A stretch of 64,000 nucleotides of DNA from Anabaena minutissima FACHB-250 (GTDB lineage: Bacteria > Cyanobacteriota > Cyanobacteriia > Cyanobacteriales > Nostocaceae): contig NZ_JACJRG010000022.1 in assembly GCF_014697125.1 (NCBI RefSeq), positions 1 to 64,000 on the forward strand. The letters run 5' to 3'. Below, piece after piece: positions 17,472-26,322 of this stretch. Position 1 is the stretch's first letter. The number at the start of each line of letters is the position of its first letter. Position numbers and translations under genes: made by a program. Below the pieces are notes generated by a model. The model was not told the DNA's origin. It made no database searches and saw only the letters and a list, made by a program, of their open reading frames with translations.

Positions 17472-18008
17472 CTATCTAAACCGATAACCGATACCACCAT
17501 TGATGCTGACAGCAGACGCGGGGCTATCTTGGTAAGCACGCAATCCGACTTTGGCATTGGTGTAAACCAGGAAGTTTTTAGCCACTTCAGATTCAACCCC
17601 TGCACCCAATACTACAGATTCTCTATTGCCTAAAGGACTTGGTAAGCCATTTTTTTCCACAAAGGAGTAACCACCAGTTACAAAGGCGTTGGTGCGATTG
17701 GCAATAGGCACATCAAAGGAAACCTCTGGAATAATTGCCGTTGTCTCGTCATTCCAAAGTACGTTACCCCGTGCAGAAAATGGGGTATTGCCTAGTTTGA
17801 CGCGTCCTGTAAGATTACCGCCAAAGTTAGCAGCATCATTATTTTGTCCACCATTGGTAACACCTGCGGCGATACCAGCACCAACATAACTAGCATCAGT
17901 ACCTTTTTGAGGTTCAGCCGCAGCTTGACCAGCATTAACTACGAAAGCAGTCATAATTACGGAAGAAAATGCAGAGATTGTTACTAGAGACTTGAGTATA
18001 TTTTTCAT
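17472..18008 (-). CDS. Small outer-membrane beta-barrel-like protein
   Basis: Predicted exported protein of 178 residues. The N terminus has a signal peptide (MKNILKSLVTISAFSS then a hydrophobic run to about residue 31, cleavage near AAAE). The rest alternates short hydrophobic beta strands and glycine-rich turns (VGAGIAAGVTNGG, VVLGAGVESEVAKNFLVYTN) and ends in an aromatic-x-aromatic pattern, GYRFR. This is consistent with an eight-stranded outer-membrane barrel of the OmpW/OmpA type, but the family is not identified. Alone in its transcription unit. Confidence 0.75.
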   Translation of the reverse strand: MKNILKSLVTISAFSSVIMTAFVVNAGQAAAEPQKGTDASYVGAGIAAGVTNGGQNNDAANFGGNLTGRVKLGNTPFSARGNVLWNDETTAIIPEVSFDVPIANRTNAFVTGGYSFVEKNGLPSPLGNRESVVLGAGVESEVAKNFLVYTNAKVGLRAYQDSPASAVSINGGIGYRFR

Positions 18009-18279
18009 AATCTTGAGTAAATTTTCTAGTGTTTCCTTTTATTTTTAAAGTCGAAAGATATGTCAAATATGTTCCAGATATTTTTACGAATTTCTGTATT
18101 AAAAATAGGGAATATGCACTTTAAAAACTGGCACAATCTGAAGGAATAAACTTGTTTATTAAATCCTATTTTGTGACTATTCATATAGAAAGAACAAGCT
18201 AGCTGTAGCAGTTACTTCAATCATCTCTACAAGAAATCTATAAAGTTAATTTTGAGTAGTTTGCATGGAGATTTAATAA

Positions 18280-19227
18280 ATGCTAACCGCTACAAAAACG
18301 TTATCTGGTTTGATGGGTTTGTGTGTCGGTGATGCGTTGGGTGTACCGGTGGAGTTCACTAGCCGCGCCGACTTAGCTCAATCTCCAGTCACAAAGATGC
18401 TGGGTTACGGGACCTGGAATCAACCTCCAGGAACATGGTCTGATGATAGTTCACTCACATTTTGCCTAGCAGAAAGCCTGTGTAGAGGTTATTCAATAAA
18501 TGCGATCGCAGATTCTTTTTGCCGTTGGTATAAAACGGCTTACTGGACACCTCGTGGCGAAATATTTGGCATCGGTGAAAGCACTCATGCAGTGATTATG
18601 CGTCTCAAGCAGGGAGTTCCACCTTTAGAAGCTGGAGGAACTAGTGAAATGAGCAATGGTAATGGTTCTTTAATGAGAATTTTGCCAATGGCTTATTGTC
18701 ATCGAAATTTAGCTTTACAGGAGTTGATTACAAGGGTACATCAAGTTTCTAGTATTACCCATGCTCATCTGCGATCGCAAATGGCCTGCGGCATTTATAT
18801 TAGTATTGCCGTGGAACTGCTCAAAGGTGCTAATCCCCAGACAGCCTATTTAAAAGGATTAGAAAATATCCAAAGAGTTTATGCAGCAGATGAATATCTT
18901 CCAGAACAACCTTATTTTCAGCGCATCTTCAGGGGTGAAATTGCCAAGTTACCAATACCAGAAATTAATTCTGGTGGCTATGTAATTGATACCCTAGAAG
19001 CCTCCCTCTGGTGCTTGTTAAATAGTTCCACTTATGCAGAGGCGGTACTAAAAGCTGTCAACTTAGGAAGACATACCGATACCACTGCGGCGGTGACAGG
19101 GGGTTTAGCAGGCATTTACTATGGGGTAGAAGGTATACCCCAACAATGGTTTAAGCAAATTGCTCGCAAACAAGACATTATCAACTTAGCTACGCGCTTT
19201 GCGGCGGCGATTGACCATCAAATATAA
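18280..19227 (+). CDS. ADP-ribosylglycohydrolase family protein
   Basis: Predicted DraG/ARH-family hydrolase of 315 residues, which removes ADP-ribose from proteins or small molecules using a metal pair. The N-terminal signature GLCVGDALGVPVEFTSR and TWSDDSSLTFCLAESL supply the first metal-binding acids; the C-terminal motif RHTDTTAAVTGGLAGIYYG supplies the rest. The start at 18280 has GGAG ten bases upstream. No ADP-ribosyltransferase gene is nearby, so the target (protein, nucleic acid or metabolite) is unknown. Confidence 0.88.
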   Translation: MLTATKTLSGLMGLCVGDALGVPVEFTSRADLAQSPVTKMLGYGTWNQPPGTWSDDSSLTFCLAESLCRGYSINAIADSFCRWYKTAYWTPRGEIFGIGESTHAVIMRLKQGVPPLEAGGTSEMSNGNGSLMRILPMAYCHRNLALQELITRVHQVSSITHAHLRSQMACGIYISIAVELLKGANPQTAYLKGLENIQRVYAADEYLPEQPYFQRIFRGEIAKLPIPEINSGGYVIDTLEASLWCLLNSSTYAEAVLKAVNLGRHTDTTAAVTGGLAGIYYGVEGIPQQWFKQIARKQDIINLATRFAAAIDHQI

Positions 19228-19714
19228 TCAATTTTCCCTGAATCCAAGCAAAAGCTACCGTTTATTAACTGAATCCACGCCCCGGACAAATGCCCTAACT
19301 TGAGGAGAGCCAATATACTCTATTGAACCGATATGAAAAAGCAGGGGAGCAGGGAGCAAGGGAGCAGGGGGAAAAATCCCCACATTCGCGCAGCATCCCG
19401 CAGGGAGGGGCGAGGTTTCTCTACGTTCGCGCAGCATCCCGCAGGGAACGGAGAGAAGTTCGGTTTGTACCTTTAGTTCTCCCTGCCCCCTGCCTCTTGT
19501 CAATAGTTATTCTCTCCCTTATTTCCCCTAAACTCGTGCATCCTAATTAATAAATATTTAATGCTGTTTTAATGGAAAAATCAGTAAAAATAGCTATGCT
19601 TTTGTATTCATCTGGCTGAGGCGTGATGTTGTGAGCTATGGCTTGGTGTTTCACTTATTAGAATCAAGCTTTGTCGTCAAAAGCAATTTAGTATCAAAAG
19701 TATGTGGAGGTTCG
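19228..19714. other. Repeat-bearing intergenic region before egtD
   Basis: Contains GGGAGCA-type tandem units (19343-19371) and two copies of a GC-rich tract TTCGCGCAGCATCCCGCAGG at 19387-19406 and 19425-19444. Open frames on both strands here are translated repeats and are not called. Confidence 0.6.
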
Positions 19715-20755
19715 ATGTCAATATCTGAAGCTGTTAGCAACAAGAATACTTCCCACAAAAGTATTGAAGAACGTTTGCAGATACAGCGTTTGGTAGAAGC
19801 AACCAAAATAGTTTCATCTAGCGCAGGAAGTGATGTAGTCAAGGGATTAACTCAATTTCCCAAATCTTTACCAGCATATTATTTTTATGATGACCGTGGT
19901 TCTGAGTTATTCGAGCAAATCTGTGAGTTACCAGAATATTACCTTACACGCACAGAAACCGCGATTTTGCAAGAGTATGCTGGTGAAATCGTCAAGATAA
20001 CTGGGGCTTGCGAATTGGTAGAACTTGGTAGTGGTAGTTCTACCAAAACCAGGATTTTACTAGATGCTTATCGACAACTAGGCTATCCTTTGCGCTATTT
20101 ACCTATAGATGTTAGTGCAGGGATGTTGGAAAGTAGTGCGAGAAATTTATTAAAGGATTATCCTTCCCTGCAAGTTTATGCACTGGCTGGAACTTATGAA
20201 TTAGCTTTGGCAAAACTCCCCCCAACTCAGTTACCTACTCGGATGATTGGTTTTATTGGTAGTTCGTTAGGGAATCTTAACCCCCATGAGTGTGATGTTT
20301 TCTTTTCCCAAATTATCAACGCTTTGCAACCTGGTGAGTATTTCTTGTTGGGGATAGATTTACACAAGTCCAAGGAGATTTTAGAACCTGCTTACGATGA
20401 CAGCCAAGGAGTCAGCGCAGCTTTTAACCTGAATATGCTAGATCATTTGAATAGGCGGTTTGAAGGAGATTTTGACACGACACAGTTTGAACACTGGGCA
20501 TTTTATAACGAAACCAAAAATCAAATTGAGATGCACTTAAAAAGTGTGCGATCGCAAACTGTACAATTAAAATCTCTCAATCTCACCGTTAATTTCGCCC
20601 AAAACGAAACTATCTTTACCGAAATCTCTCGCAAATTCAACCTCAACACTATCCAACAGCAACTGACAACCAAGGGTTTAGTTCCTGTCCAAACCTGGAC
20701 TGATGCAAAACAATGGTTTGCTTTATTGCTTTGTCAATTGCAAGTCAGGGATTAA
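19715..20755 (+). CDS. egtD: L-histidine N-alpha-methyltransferase (EgtD)
   Basis: SAM-dependent enzyme that trimethylates histidine to hercynine, the first step of ergothioneine synthesis. The product (346 residues from this start) has the family opening FPKSLPAYYFYDDRGSELFE, the SAM-binding motif LVELGSGSSTKTRILLDA and FIGSSLGNLNPHE. I chose the ATG at 19715 because TGGAGG lies four bases upstream; a longer frame from a GTG at 19631 has no such site. The usual partner egtB (sulfoxide synthase) is not adjacent, unlike in many genomes. Confidence 0.93.
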   Translation: MSISEAVSNKNTSHKSIEERLQIQRLVEATKIVSSSAGSDVVKGLTQFPKSLPAYYFYDDRGSELFEQICELPEYYLTRTETAILQEYAGEIVKITGACELVELGSGSSTKTRILLDAYRQLGYPLRYLPIDVSAGMLESSARNLLKDYPSLQVYALAGTYELALAKLPPTQLPTRMIGFIGSSLGNLNPHECDVFFSQIINALQPGEYFLLGIDLHKSKEILEPAYDDSQGVSAAFNLNMLDHLNRRFEGDFDTTQFEHWAFYNETKNQIEMHLKSVRSQTVQLKSLNLTVNFAQNETIFTEISRKFNLNTIQQQLTTKGLVPVQTWTDAKQWFALLLCQLQVRD

Positions 20756-21060
20756 GTAGGTTGGCGTTCAAAATTGTCGTTGGGATAAGGCAGGGGTCAG
20801 GGAGCAGGGAGCAGGGGGAAAAAGGGTTTTAGCCTTGTTTACTTTTCTTTACACAGTTTGGTTTTATTCTGCCTACCTACTTAACAAAAAATTAATCACT
20901 CAATAAATGTAGTGATAAGACAAGGCGAAACCCAACATGGATATCGGTGTTGGGTTTCCTTACGTCAAATGCCACTCGCCCCAAGCCGGGAGACCCGTCC
21001 AAGGCGGTGGCTTCCCAACCTAAGTCTGTCACCTGTCACCTGTCACCTGTCACCTGTCTA
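20756..21060. other. Repeat-bearing intergenic region after egtD
   Basis: Holds GGGAGCA units at 20793-20818, a GC-rich tract with GGAGACCCGTCCAAGGCGG at 20988-21006 and a run of TGTCACC repeats at 21027-21059. The open frame crossing it is not called because it runs through repeats. Confidence 0.6.
21027..21059. repeat. Short tandem heptamer repeat (TGTCACC)n
   Basis: Four to five tandem copies of TGTCACC, the inverse of the GGTGACA unit seen next to thrC, abut the 3' end of the prodomain-like gene. Confidence 0.9.
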
Positions 21061-21597
21061 TCAACGTCGTCTCATTTCCATGAGCATTTGTGGCTCGACA
21101 TTCTCCACATTCGGTATTGCTTCTAATTGAGCAATGCCTTGCAAACCATCGCTCATCTTATCCGATTTAGCACGTAACCAAGCCGCATGGGGAGCATAAG
21201 CCAGACTTTGGGCGACTTCATAACCTGCTTGATTAATTGCTGCTTGCTGTGACTCTACCTCAACATCTTCAGCAAAGCGAATAAATACTAAACCCGTAGG
21301 AACGGCGAGTGAACCCCCTTCCAGCGTATAGACAGGGCTGAGTGTGTCTTTTATTTCTGGCTTGGGTTCACCAGCAAAAACTACTATTTTTCCCTCATTC
21401 AATACTAAAACTGCTGAAGATATTACGGTACTTGGTTCTTTGTAATGTACGGCGTAGTATCCAGGCTGACGGCTGAATAACACAGGCGCATCTTTACCAA
21501 CATGAATTTGTTGGGGATATTCATTAAAGTAGTCTGGTTGAAATCTCACTTCAGCAATTGGGGGTAGAGAACAAGCCTGGAAGAACAACTCAATCAT
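21061..21597 (-). CDS. Stand-alone PrcA prodomain-like protein
   Basis: A 178-residue protein with no signal peptide. Residues 98-178 align without gaps to residues 110-190 of the adjacent protease PrcA, the region just before its catalytic domain; I count about 19 identities in 81 positions by eye, including an F-x-x-F pair (FIRF versus FVKF), LxYA and a shared basic end (EMRRR versus ELRQR). An upstream segment (VVFAG) also matches PrcA QFAGR. The gene is divergent from prcA with 374 bases between starts. By analogy with subtilisin prodomains it could fold, inhibit or escort the protease, but this is inference. No other domain is visible. Confidence 0.7.
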   Translation of the reverse strand: MIELFFQACSLPPIAEVRFQPDYFNEYPQQIHVGKDAPVLFSRQPGYYAVHYKEPSTVISSAVLVLNEGKIVVFAGEPKPEIKDTLSPVYTLEGGSLAVPTGLVFIRFAEDVEVESQQAAINQAGYEVAQSLAYAPHAAWLRAKSDKMSDGLQGIAQLEAIPNVENVEPQMLMEMRRR

Positions 21598-21971
21598 CTT
21601 GTTTAAATTCTAATGATTTTCGGCTATTAGCAAATTGGTCTTGTAAACTTTTAATCAAGCAGAGGAAAGATGAATTAGTTAGATGATTTTTTCGTATTCA
21701 GGACTAAAGTCCTGAAAGTTTTGAGGACTAAAGTCCTGACTACAAACCTATTACCCTTATTTTTTCTCTAGACAGCAGAAAACTAATCTAGGTTGCTGTT
21801 TACTTACATTTTGTAACTTGTATTGCCGATATTCTGGAAAAATCGAGGGCAGGCTTGTATTTAGTGGCTAATACTAAATTCTTTCTTAGCTGCGGCTTGT
21901 GGGTGACTCATTCCAGATATGCACACGCTAGCCAGAGGCTGAGATTTAACTTGATACCAGGAGATTAAATT
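21598..21971. promoter_or_regulatory. Divergent promoter region of prcA with tandem palindromes
   Basis: Contains two copies of a palindrome, TCAGGACTAAAGTCCTGA at 21698-21715 and GAGGACTAAAGTCCTGA at 21723-21739, 25 bases apart. Such AGGACTAAAGTCCT units are dispersed in related genomes, so they may be repeats rather than operators. No ORF is evident. Confidence 0.45.
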
Positions 21972-23966
21972 ATGGTTCAGGTTCGCTATGGTGGCCAGAA
22001 CGGTGAACAGTATGAACTCGTGATTAGTGATGATCACATTGTAGTTCGTACCCAAACCCGCAATGTTCTTATAGGCGATCGCCCTTTTGAGGTGGCATCT
22101 GTATCACCAGAAGCCCGTAATATCCTCAATCAATTTGAGTTGACAACGCGATTCCGTCAAGCAGGTGTAGAAATTCTGCACGTGAAAGCACCACATGAAG
22201 ATAGTGCTTTATGTAACCAAGCTAAGGAAATTTTAAATCAAGAAGCAGAAATCCAATTTGCTGGGCGGGTATTGGTTGACCCTCAATCGATGCAGCCAGT
22301 GGTCTACACCGAAAACTTATTCGTGAAGTTCGATAACGAAGCGGAAGTTAGCACCTGTGAGGAAGTTTTGGGGCGTTACGGTTTAACTATCAAACGTCAA
22401 CTTGACTATGCCCGCAATGCCTATTTTGTTGGTGCGCCTGCAAATACTGGTTTAGCTGTCTTTGACCTGGCTGAAAGACTACTCCATGAAGAGTCAGTGG
22501 AACTTTGCCATCCTGAGTTAGTGAGGGAATTGCGTCAACGTCAAGTTTTCCCCCAGCAATGGCATCTCAAGGAAACCACAATTGATGGTAAGACTATCAA
22601 TGCTCATGTAAACGTCGAAGCAGCTTGGAAGTTAAGCGAAGGTGCAGGCACAATTATTGCCATTATTGATGATGGTGTGGATATGGAACATGAAGAGTTC
22701 CGTTCTTCTGATAAGATTGTCGCCCCACGGGATGTAACACGGAAAAGTGACAACCCCAGACCAGGGAACTCAGACCATCATGGTACATCCTGTGCCGGGG
22801 TAGCCTGTGGTAATGGTAATTTTGGGGCATCGGGTGTAGCACCAAAAGCCAAACTCATGCCGATTCGGTTTGCCTCTGGGTTGGGTTCACAAGATGAAGC
22901 TAATGCTTTTGTTTGGGCGGCGCAAAACGGTGCAGATATAATTTCTTGTAGCTGGGGGCCACCAGACGGGATTTGGTGGAAAGACGATGACCCAGGCCAT
23001 AAGCAAAAATTCCCTTTACCTGACTCTACACGCTTGGCGATGGAATACGCCTTTACTAAAGGTCGAAATGGTAAGGGCTGCGTAATTTTATTTGCAGCCG
23101 GTAATGGGAATGAGAGTGTTGATAATGATGGTTACGCCAGTTATCCTAAAGTGATTGCTGTCGCCGCTTGTAACGACTTTGGGACAAGAAGTGCTTACAG
23201 TGATTTTGGGAATGCGGTCTGGTGTACTTTCCCCAGTAATAACGGCTACAGTTCTCAAACCCCTGGCATTTGGACAAGCGATCGCACTGGTTTTGCCGGG
23301 TACAATTCCGGTAATATTACACTCGGCGATGCAGCAGGCAACTATACTAATAGTTTCGGCGGCACTTCTAGCGCGTGTCCTGGGGTGGCTGGTGTGGCAG
23401 CTTTAATTATTGCCCGTAACCCTGATTTACGTTGGGATGAAGTCAAAGACATCATTAAACGTTCCTGCGATCGCATTGATGAAGCTGGCGGCAATTATGA
23501 TGTTAATGGACGTAGCCCCCTCTATGGTTACGGTCGCGTCAATGCCCTCAAAGCCGTAGAACTGGCGTTACCACCACAAACCGAACGCGTTGGTGTTTTC
23601 AAAGCCGTGCAGGATGTCCCGATTAATGATTTGCAGACATCTACATTGAGTTTAGCGATCGCTAACACCAACATGATCAAATCTATCAAAGTTGAGGTAG
23701 ACATCGAACATACCTACATTGGCGATTTGATGGTAAATCTCAACCCCCCAAAAGAATTAGGTATATTACCGATAGTTCTCCATAGTCGTCAAGGCGGAGC
23801 TATAGACAACATCAAAAAAACCTATGATGAAGTCAATACCCCTGAACTAGCTACCCTCAAAGGCAAAATTCCCCAAGGAAATTGGACTTTGGAAGTCACA
23901 GATAAAGCTGAAGCAGATACAGGCAAAATTCGCAGCTTGACTATTGAAATTGGCTTTTCCGGATAG
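21972..23966 (+). CDS. prcA: Calcium-dependent subtilisin-like protease PrcA
   Basis: Serine protease of family S8 (subtilase, kexin-like), 664 residues, strongly resembling the calcium-dependent protease of Anabaena variabilis. An N-terminal prodomain of about 200 residues is followed by the catalytic domain with Asp in IIAIIDDGVDMEHEEF (about 234), His in DHHGTSCAGV (about 270), the oxyanion Asn in LFAAGNGNE (about 378) and Ser in SFGGTSSACPGVAG (about 466). Residues about 545-664 form a P/homo-B domain (IEHTYIGDLMVNLNPP, GNWTLEVTDKAEADTG). There is no obvious signal peptide, consistent with an intracellular enzyme. The start has GGAG eight bases upstream. A terminator follows. Confidence 0.95.
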   Translation: MVQVRYGGQNGEQYELVISDDHIVVRTQTRNVLIGDRPFEVASVSPEARNILNQFELTTRFRQAGVEILHVKAPHEDSALCNQAKEILNQEAEIQFAGRVLVDPQSMQPVVYTENLFVKFDNEAEVSTCEEVLGRYGLTIKRQLDYARNAYFVGAPANTGLAVFDLAERLLHEESVELCHPELVRELRQRQVFPQQWHLKETTIDGKTINAHVNVEAAWKLSEGAGTIIAIIDDGVDMEHEEFRSSDKIVAPRDVTRKSDNPRPGNSDHHGTSCAGVACGNGNFGASGVAPKAKLMPIRFASGLGSQDEANAFVWAAQNGADIISCSWGPPDGIWWKDDDPGHKQKFPLPDSTRLAMEYAFTKGRNGKGCVILFAAGNGNESVDNDGYASYPKVIAVAACNDFGTRSAYSDFGNAVWCTFPSNNGYSSQTPGIWTSDRTGFAGYNSGNITLGDAAGNYTNSFGGTSSACPGVAGVAALIIARNPDLRWDEVKDIIKRSCDRIDEAGGNYDVNGRSPLYGYGRVNALKAVELALPPQTERVGVFKAVQDVPINDLQTSTLSLAIANTNMIKSIKVEVDIEHTYIGDLMVNLNPPKELGILPIVLHSRQGGAIDNIKKTYDEVNTPELATLKGKIPQGNWTLEVTDKAEADTGKIRSLTIEIGFSG

Positions 23967-24040
23967 TTGTCTCTGAGAGAATCCAGCCTTCTTCAATACT
24001 GTTCAGTTAAGAATATTCGTAGGTTGAGTTGAGGCTTGGC

Positions 24041-24068
24041 AAAACCCCCTGATTTATCCGGGGGTTTT
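24041..24068. terminator. Terminator between prcA and the prenyl synthase gene
   Basis: AAAACCCCC (24041-24049) pairs perfectly with GGGGGTTTT (24060-24068) around a ten-base loop. It lies between convergent genes and has T/A runs on both sides, so it can serve both. Confidence 0.85.
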
Positions 24069-24107
24069 ACGTTTCAGAAAGTGTCAGAGTTTAACAGTTA
24101 TCAATTA

Positions 24108-24938
24108 TCAACCAGCTTTTAAGTTGACACTGTTGAGTTGCTCAAGTAATAACATCACATCACTACGACTGAGTTTTTCCTTACCATTAGCTAAAGCTTC
24201 AATAGTTCCATGAGCCAAAGCTAAGGGGATTTGGCAAAAGTTTAAAGCCGGGCCATCTGGCAAACTATCGGTATAAGCATCGGCTAAAGCTAAATTACGC
24301 AGAGCATACTCTTGTATATTGGCTGTATTCCAACCTTCAGGCAAAAAGCTAACCCCACGCTCTAAATCTTCTACATGGTTTCGTAAGATATTAACTGCTT
24401 GTAAACCTCGACCAAAGCCAATAGCTTGAGTCCGGTTGGTTTGCGTACCATCGTACCAAGTCCACAAGTCTGAGAGCAACAACCCCACCGCACCCGCTAC
24501 CCCAAAAGTATAACGGTCTAAATCAGCCTCTGTATGAATTTTCCAGTTAATTCCTGCCCAGTAAGCCATCCTGTCTGACATCGCCGCCGTCGCATCCCAA
24601 ATTCGCGGTGCAATGCTCTCTGGTGCAAGTAACGACCATTCTCTAATTCTGAGGGTGACTTCTTCTACAATATCTTCGTAGCCGCTAAATCCATCTGAAA
24701 AAGCATCGACGGGGAAACCGTCAACTCCTGCTTGTAGAGTCAGACTGATTGTTCGCAATAGTTTTGCCTTGCTGGAATTATCTAGGTTGGGATGATCCTC
24801 GATTTCATCTATAGCACGCATACACAGGTACGCGGATGCGACTGCCTCTTGCAACCCTGGCGGTAAAATACTAATCGGAATATAGAAAGTTCGACTAGTT
24901 TCTTTGAGGATTTGCAAAGCATCACTACGTAAATCCAT
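24108..24938 (-). CDS. Squalene/phytoene synthase family protein
   Basis: Predicted head-to-head prenyl transferase fold, 276 residues. The two aspartate-rich regions are modified: the first is in YLCMRAIDEIEDHPNLD and the second in GRGLQAVNILRNHVEDLERG. The opening SRTFYIPISILP is typical of squalene and phytoene synthases. The second motif has RNHVEDLERG where the canonical form is RDVxED, so exact substrate and even catalysis are open; squalene synthase is one option. I use the ATG at 24938, which has AGGGGAG seven bases upstream, rather than the frame opening at 24971. It converges on prcA. Confidence 0.82.
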   Translation of the reverse strand: MDLRSDALQILKETSRTFYIPISILPPGLQEAVASAYLCMRAIDEIEDHPNLDNSSKAKLLRTISLTLQAGVDGFPVDAFSDGFSGYEDIVEEVTLRIREWSLLAPESIAPRIWDATAAMSDRMAYWAGINWKIHTEADLDRYTFGVAGAVGLLLSDLWTWYDGTQTNRTQAIGFGRGLQAVNILRNHVEDLERGVSFLPEGWNTANIQEYALRNLALADAYTDSLPDGPALNFCQIPLALAHGTIEALANGKEKLSRSDVMLLLEQLNSVNLKAG

Positions 24939-25380
24939 ATTGTCACTCCCCTGTTGATTTTTACACCACATGCAATTGGCAATGTTTTTAATAATACTTG
25001 ATATTGTTTTTACTGAACCTAAAAAAATATGGATGCAATGATGTTGCTTTTAGATAGTAATATTTTTCGGTATCAAAATCGACAAAATTTTTATTTATAT
25101 TATTTAAAATTGAGTAGACACAACTTTAGTTGTAGATATTTTTAGCCTTGATTTTGATTTAACTATGATAAATTTTTGGTGTAAATCTAAATCAGTAAGT
25201 TGTTAAGACCTGATCATCGACGGGTTTGCCGAATTTGAGTAATCATGGCCAAGTTACCTTGATTTTATGGTAAGCATAAGTATTTAATATAACATTAATA
25301 TGTTTTTTTGGTGTCTTCAATCATACTAGTAGACGACTAACACAGCTAAATTGTTGCCAAAAAATTGAGGTTAGTCCGAG

Positions 25381-25455
25381 ACAAAGAAACCAAACATCCT
25401 GATCCGTGTTTGCTTACTCTACGAGTAGGCTTGAGCCGGAGCAGAAAAGTTAATT
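25381..25455 (+). ncRNA. Candidate structured RNA, copy 1
   Basis: The segment has CATCCTGATCC followed by an eight-pair hairpin, GCTTACTC-TAC-GAGTAGGC (25412-25430), then TTGAGCCGG and GCAGAAAAG. A second copy with the same order of blocks lies 594 bases downstream. Conservation of hairpin and flanking blocks in non-coding DNA suggests an RNA or regulatory element. A relation to the Yfr2/Cyano-1 small RNAs is possible but I could not confirm it; the direction of transcription is a guess. Confidence 0.35.
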
Positions 25456-25730
25456 CTTTATTATCTGAAGGCAAAATAAAAAATGGGATGCAGCCAAAAT
25501 CCTCTCTGATTGCCATATCATACTTAACTTAATCTTAATCTCCCTATTTAAAAATTCAGAAATCTGAATTAATAAGCTTTTAAAATTGCAGATTCAAAAT
25601 TTGAATATAATAGCGCAATATCTACTTGATTATTTAATTTTCAATACCAAATAATTACTTGTTATCAAATATTTTTTCTATCAACACTTTCTGATGCGAT
25701 GTTAACTATGTATAGGAATCATATTTGATT

Positions 25731-25858
25731 AGGACTTATGCACAAATTACGGAATAACGTATCGCTAAAGCGAAAGCTCCGCTAACGCGTAGCGCATACC
25801 ACAGAGACGCAGAGAACACAGAGAGATCAGGGTTTGAGAGAGTTTTTGCGTAAGTCCT
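25731..25858. repeat. MITE-like element with AGGACTTA ends
   Basis: Begins AGGACTTATGCACAAA and ends with its near-inverse TTTTTGCGTAAGTCCT (13 of 16 positions match), 128 bases in all, without an ORF. The interior holds GC-rich degenerate repeat (GCTAACGCGTAGCGC) and an ACAGAGA tract. The 6824-6988 element has the same ends. Confidence 0.6.
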
Positions 25859-25974
25859 GTTGATTTGTAAAATATATTTAATAGCGTGACAAGGCTAAAA
25901 TGTCCTAAGAAATTTTAGGTTGGGAAGCTACTGTTGCCGATAGCTTTCCTGTATTGATAAGAGTGTCCTATGAC

Positions 25975-26047
25975 ACAAAAAAACAACACCCTGATCCATT
26001 TTGGGTTACTCTAGGAGTACGCTTGTGCCTCGGCAGGAAAAGATGCA
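25975..26047 (+). ncRNA. Candidate structured RNA, copy 2
   Basis: Same block order as copy 1: CAACACCCTGATCC, then TTACTC-TAG-GAGTA hairpin (26008-26021), GCTTGTGCC and GGCAGGAAAAG. The loop base and stem flanks differ from copy 1 while the TACTC/GAGTA core is kept. It lies about 290 bases before the hybrid histidine kinase. Confidence 0.35.
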
Positions 26048-26230
26048 CCTTTGCAAAGCTTTAACCCAAGCTACGTCTAACCCAACATTTTATTCGTTTT
26101 ACGCCAGTAGGGTAGGCTTAAACCCAATTATGTCTCTTGAGTGATAACTGTTAAAATCCTGTTGACGAAGGAAAAGATTATTTTCTAGAATTGTCTGGGC
26201 TTTGCCTTCTGCGGTTTAAAAATACCTACA

Positions 26231-26322
26231 TAGATAGATGTGGATTGAACGGATGAAAGTAATATGTATAAGGATGTCAAAATACATTAAAACACAAAAC
26301 ATCCCACAATAGATAGATGCGG
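26231..26322. promoter_or_regulatory. Direct repeat upstream of hybrid histidine kinase
   Basis: TAGATAGATGTGG (26231-26243) and TAGATAGATGCGG (26310-26322) are 79 bases apart, the second ending 14 bases before the kinase ATG. They could be a regulator binding pair or chance AT-rich repeats. Confidence 0.3.

Noticed and set aside
19255..19550. Overlapping frames on both strands before egtD
   Set aside because: They are translated GGGAGCA and GCAGCATCCC repeats, with no ribosome site or homology pattern.
20912..21130. 72-codon plus-strand frame
   Set aside because: It crosses GC-rich and TGTCACC repeats and overlaps the prodomain-like gene on the other strand.
25030..25145. 35-codon frame in the large intergenic region
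   Set aside because: AT-rich with no ribosome site or recognisable pattern.
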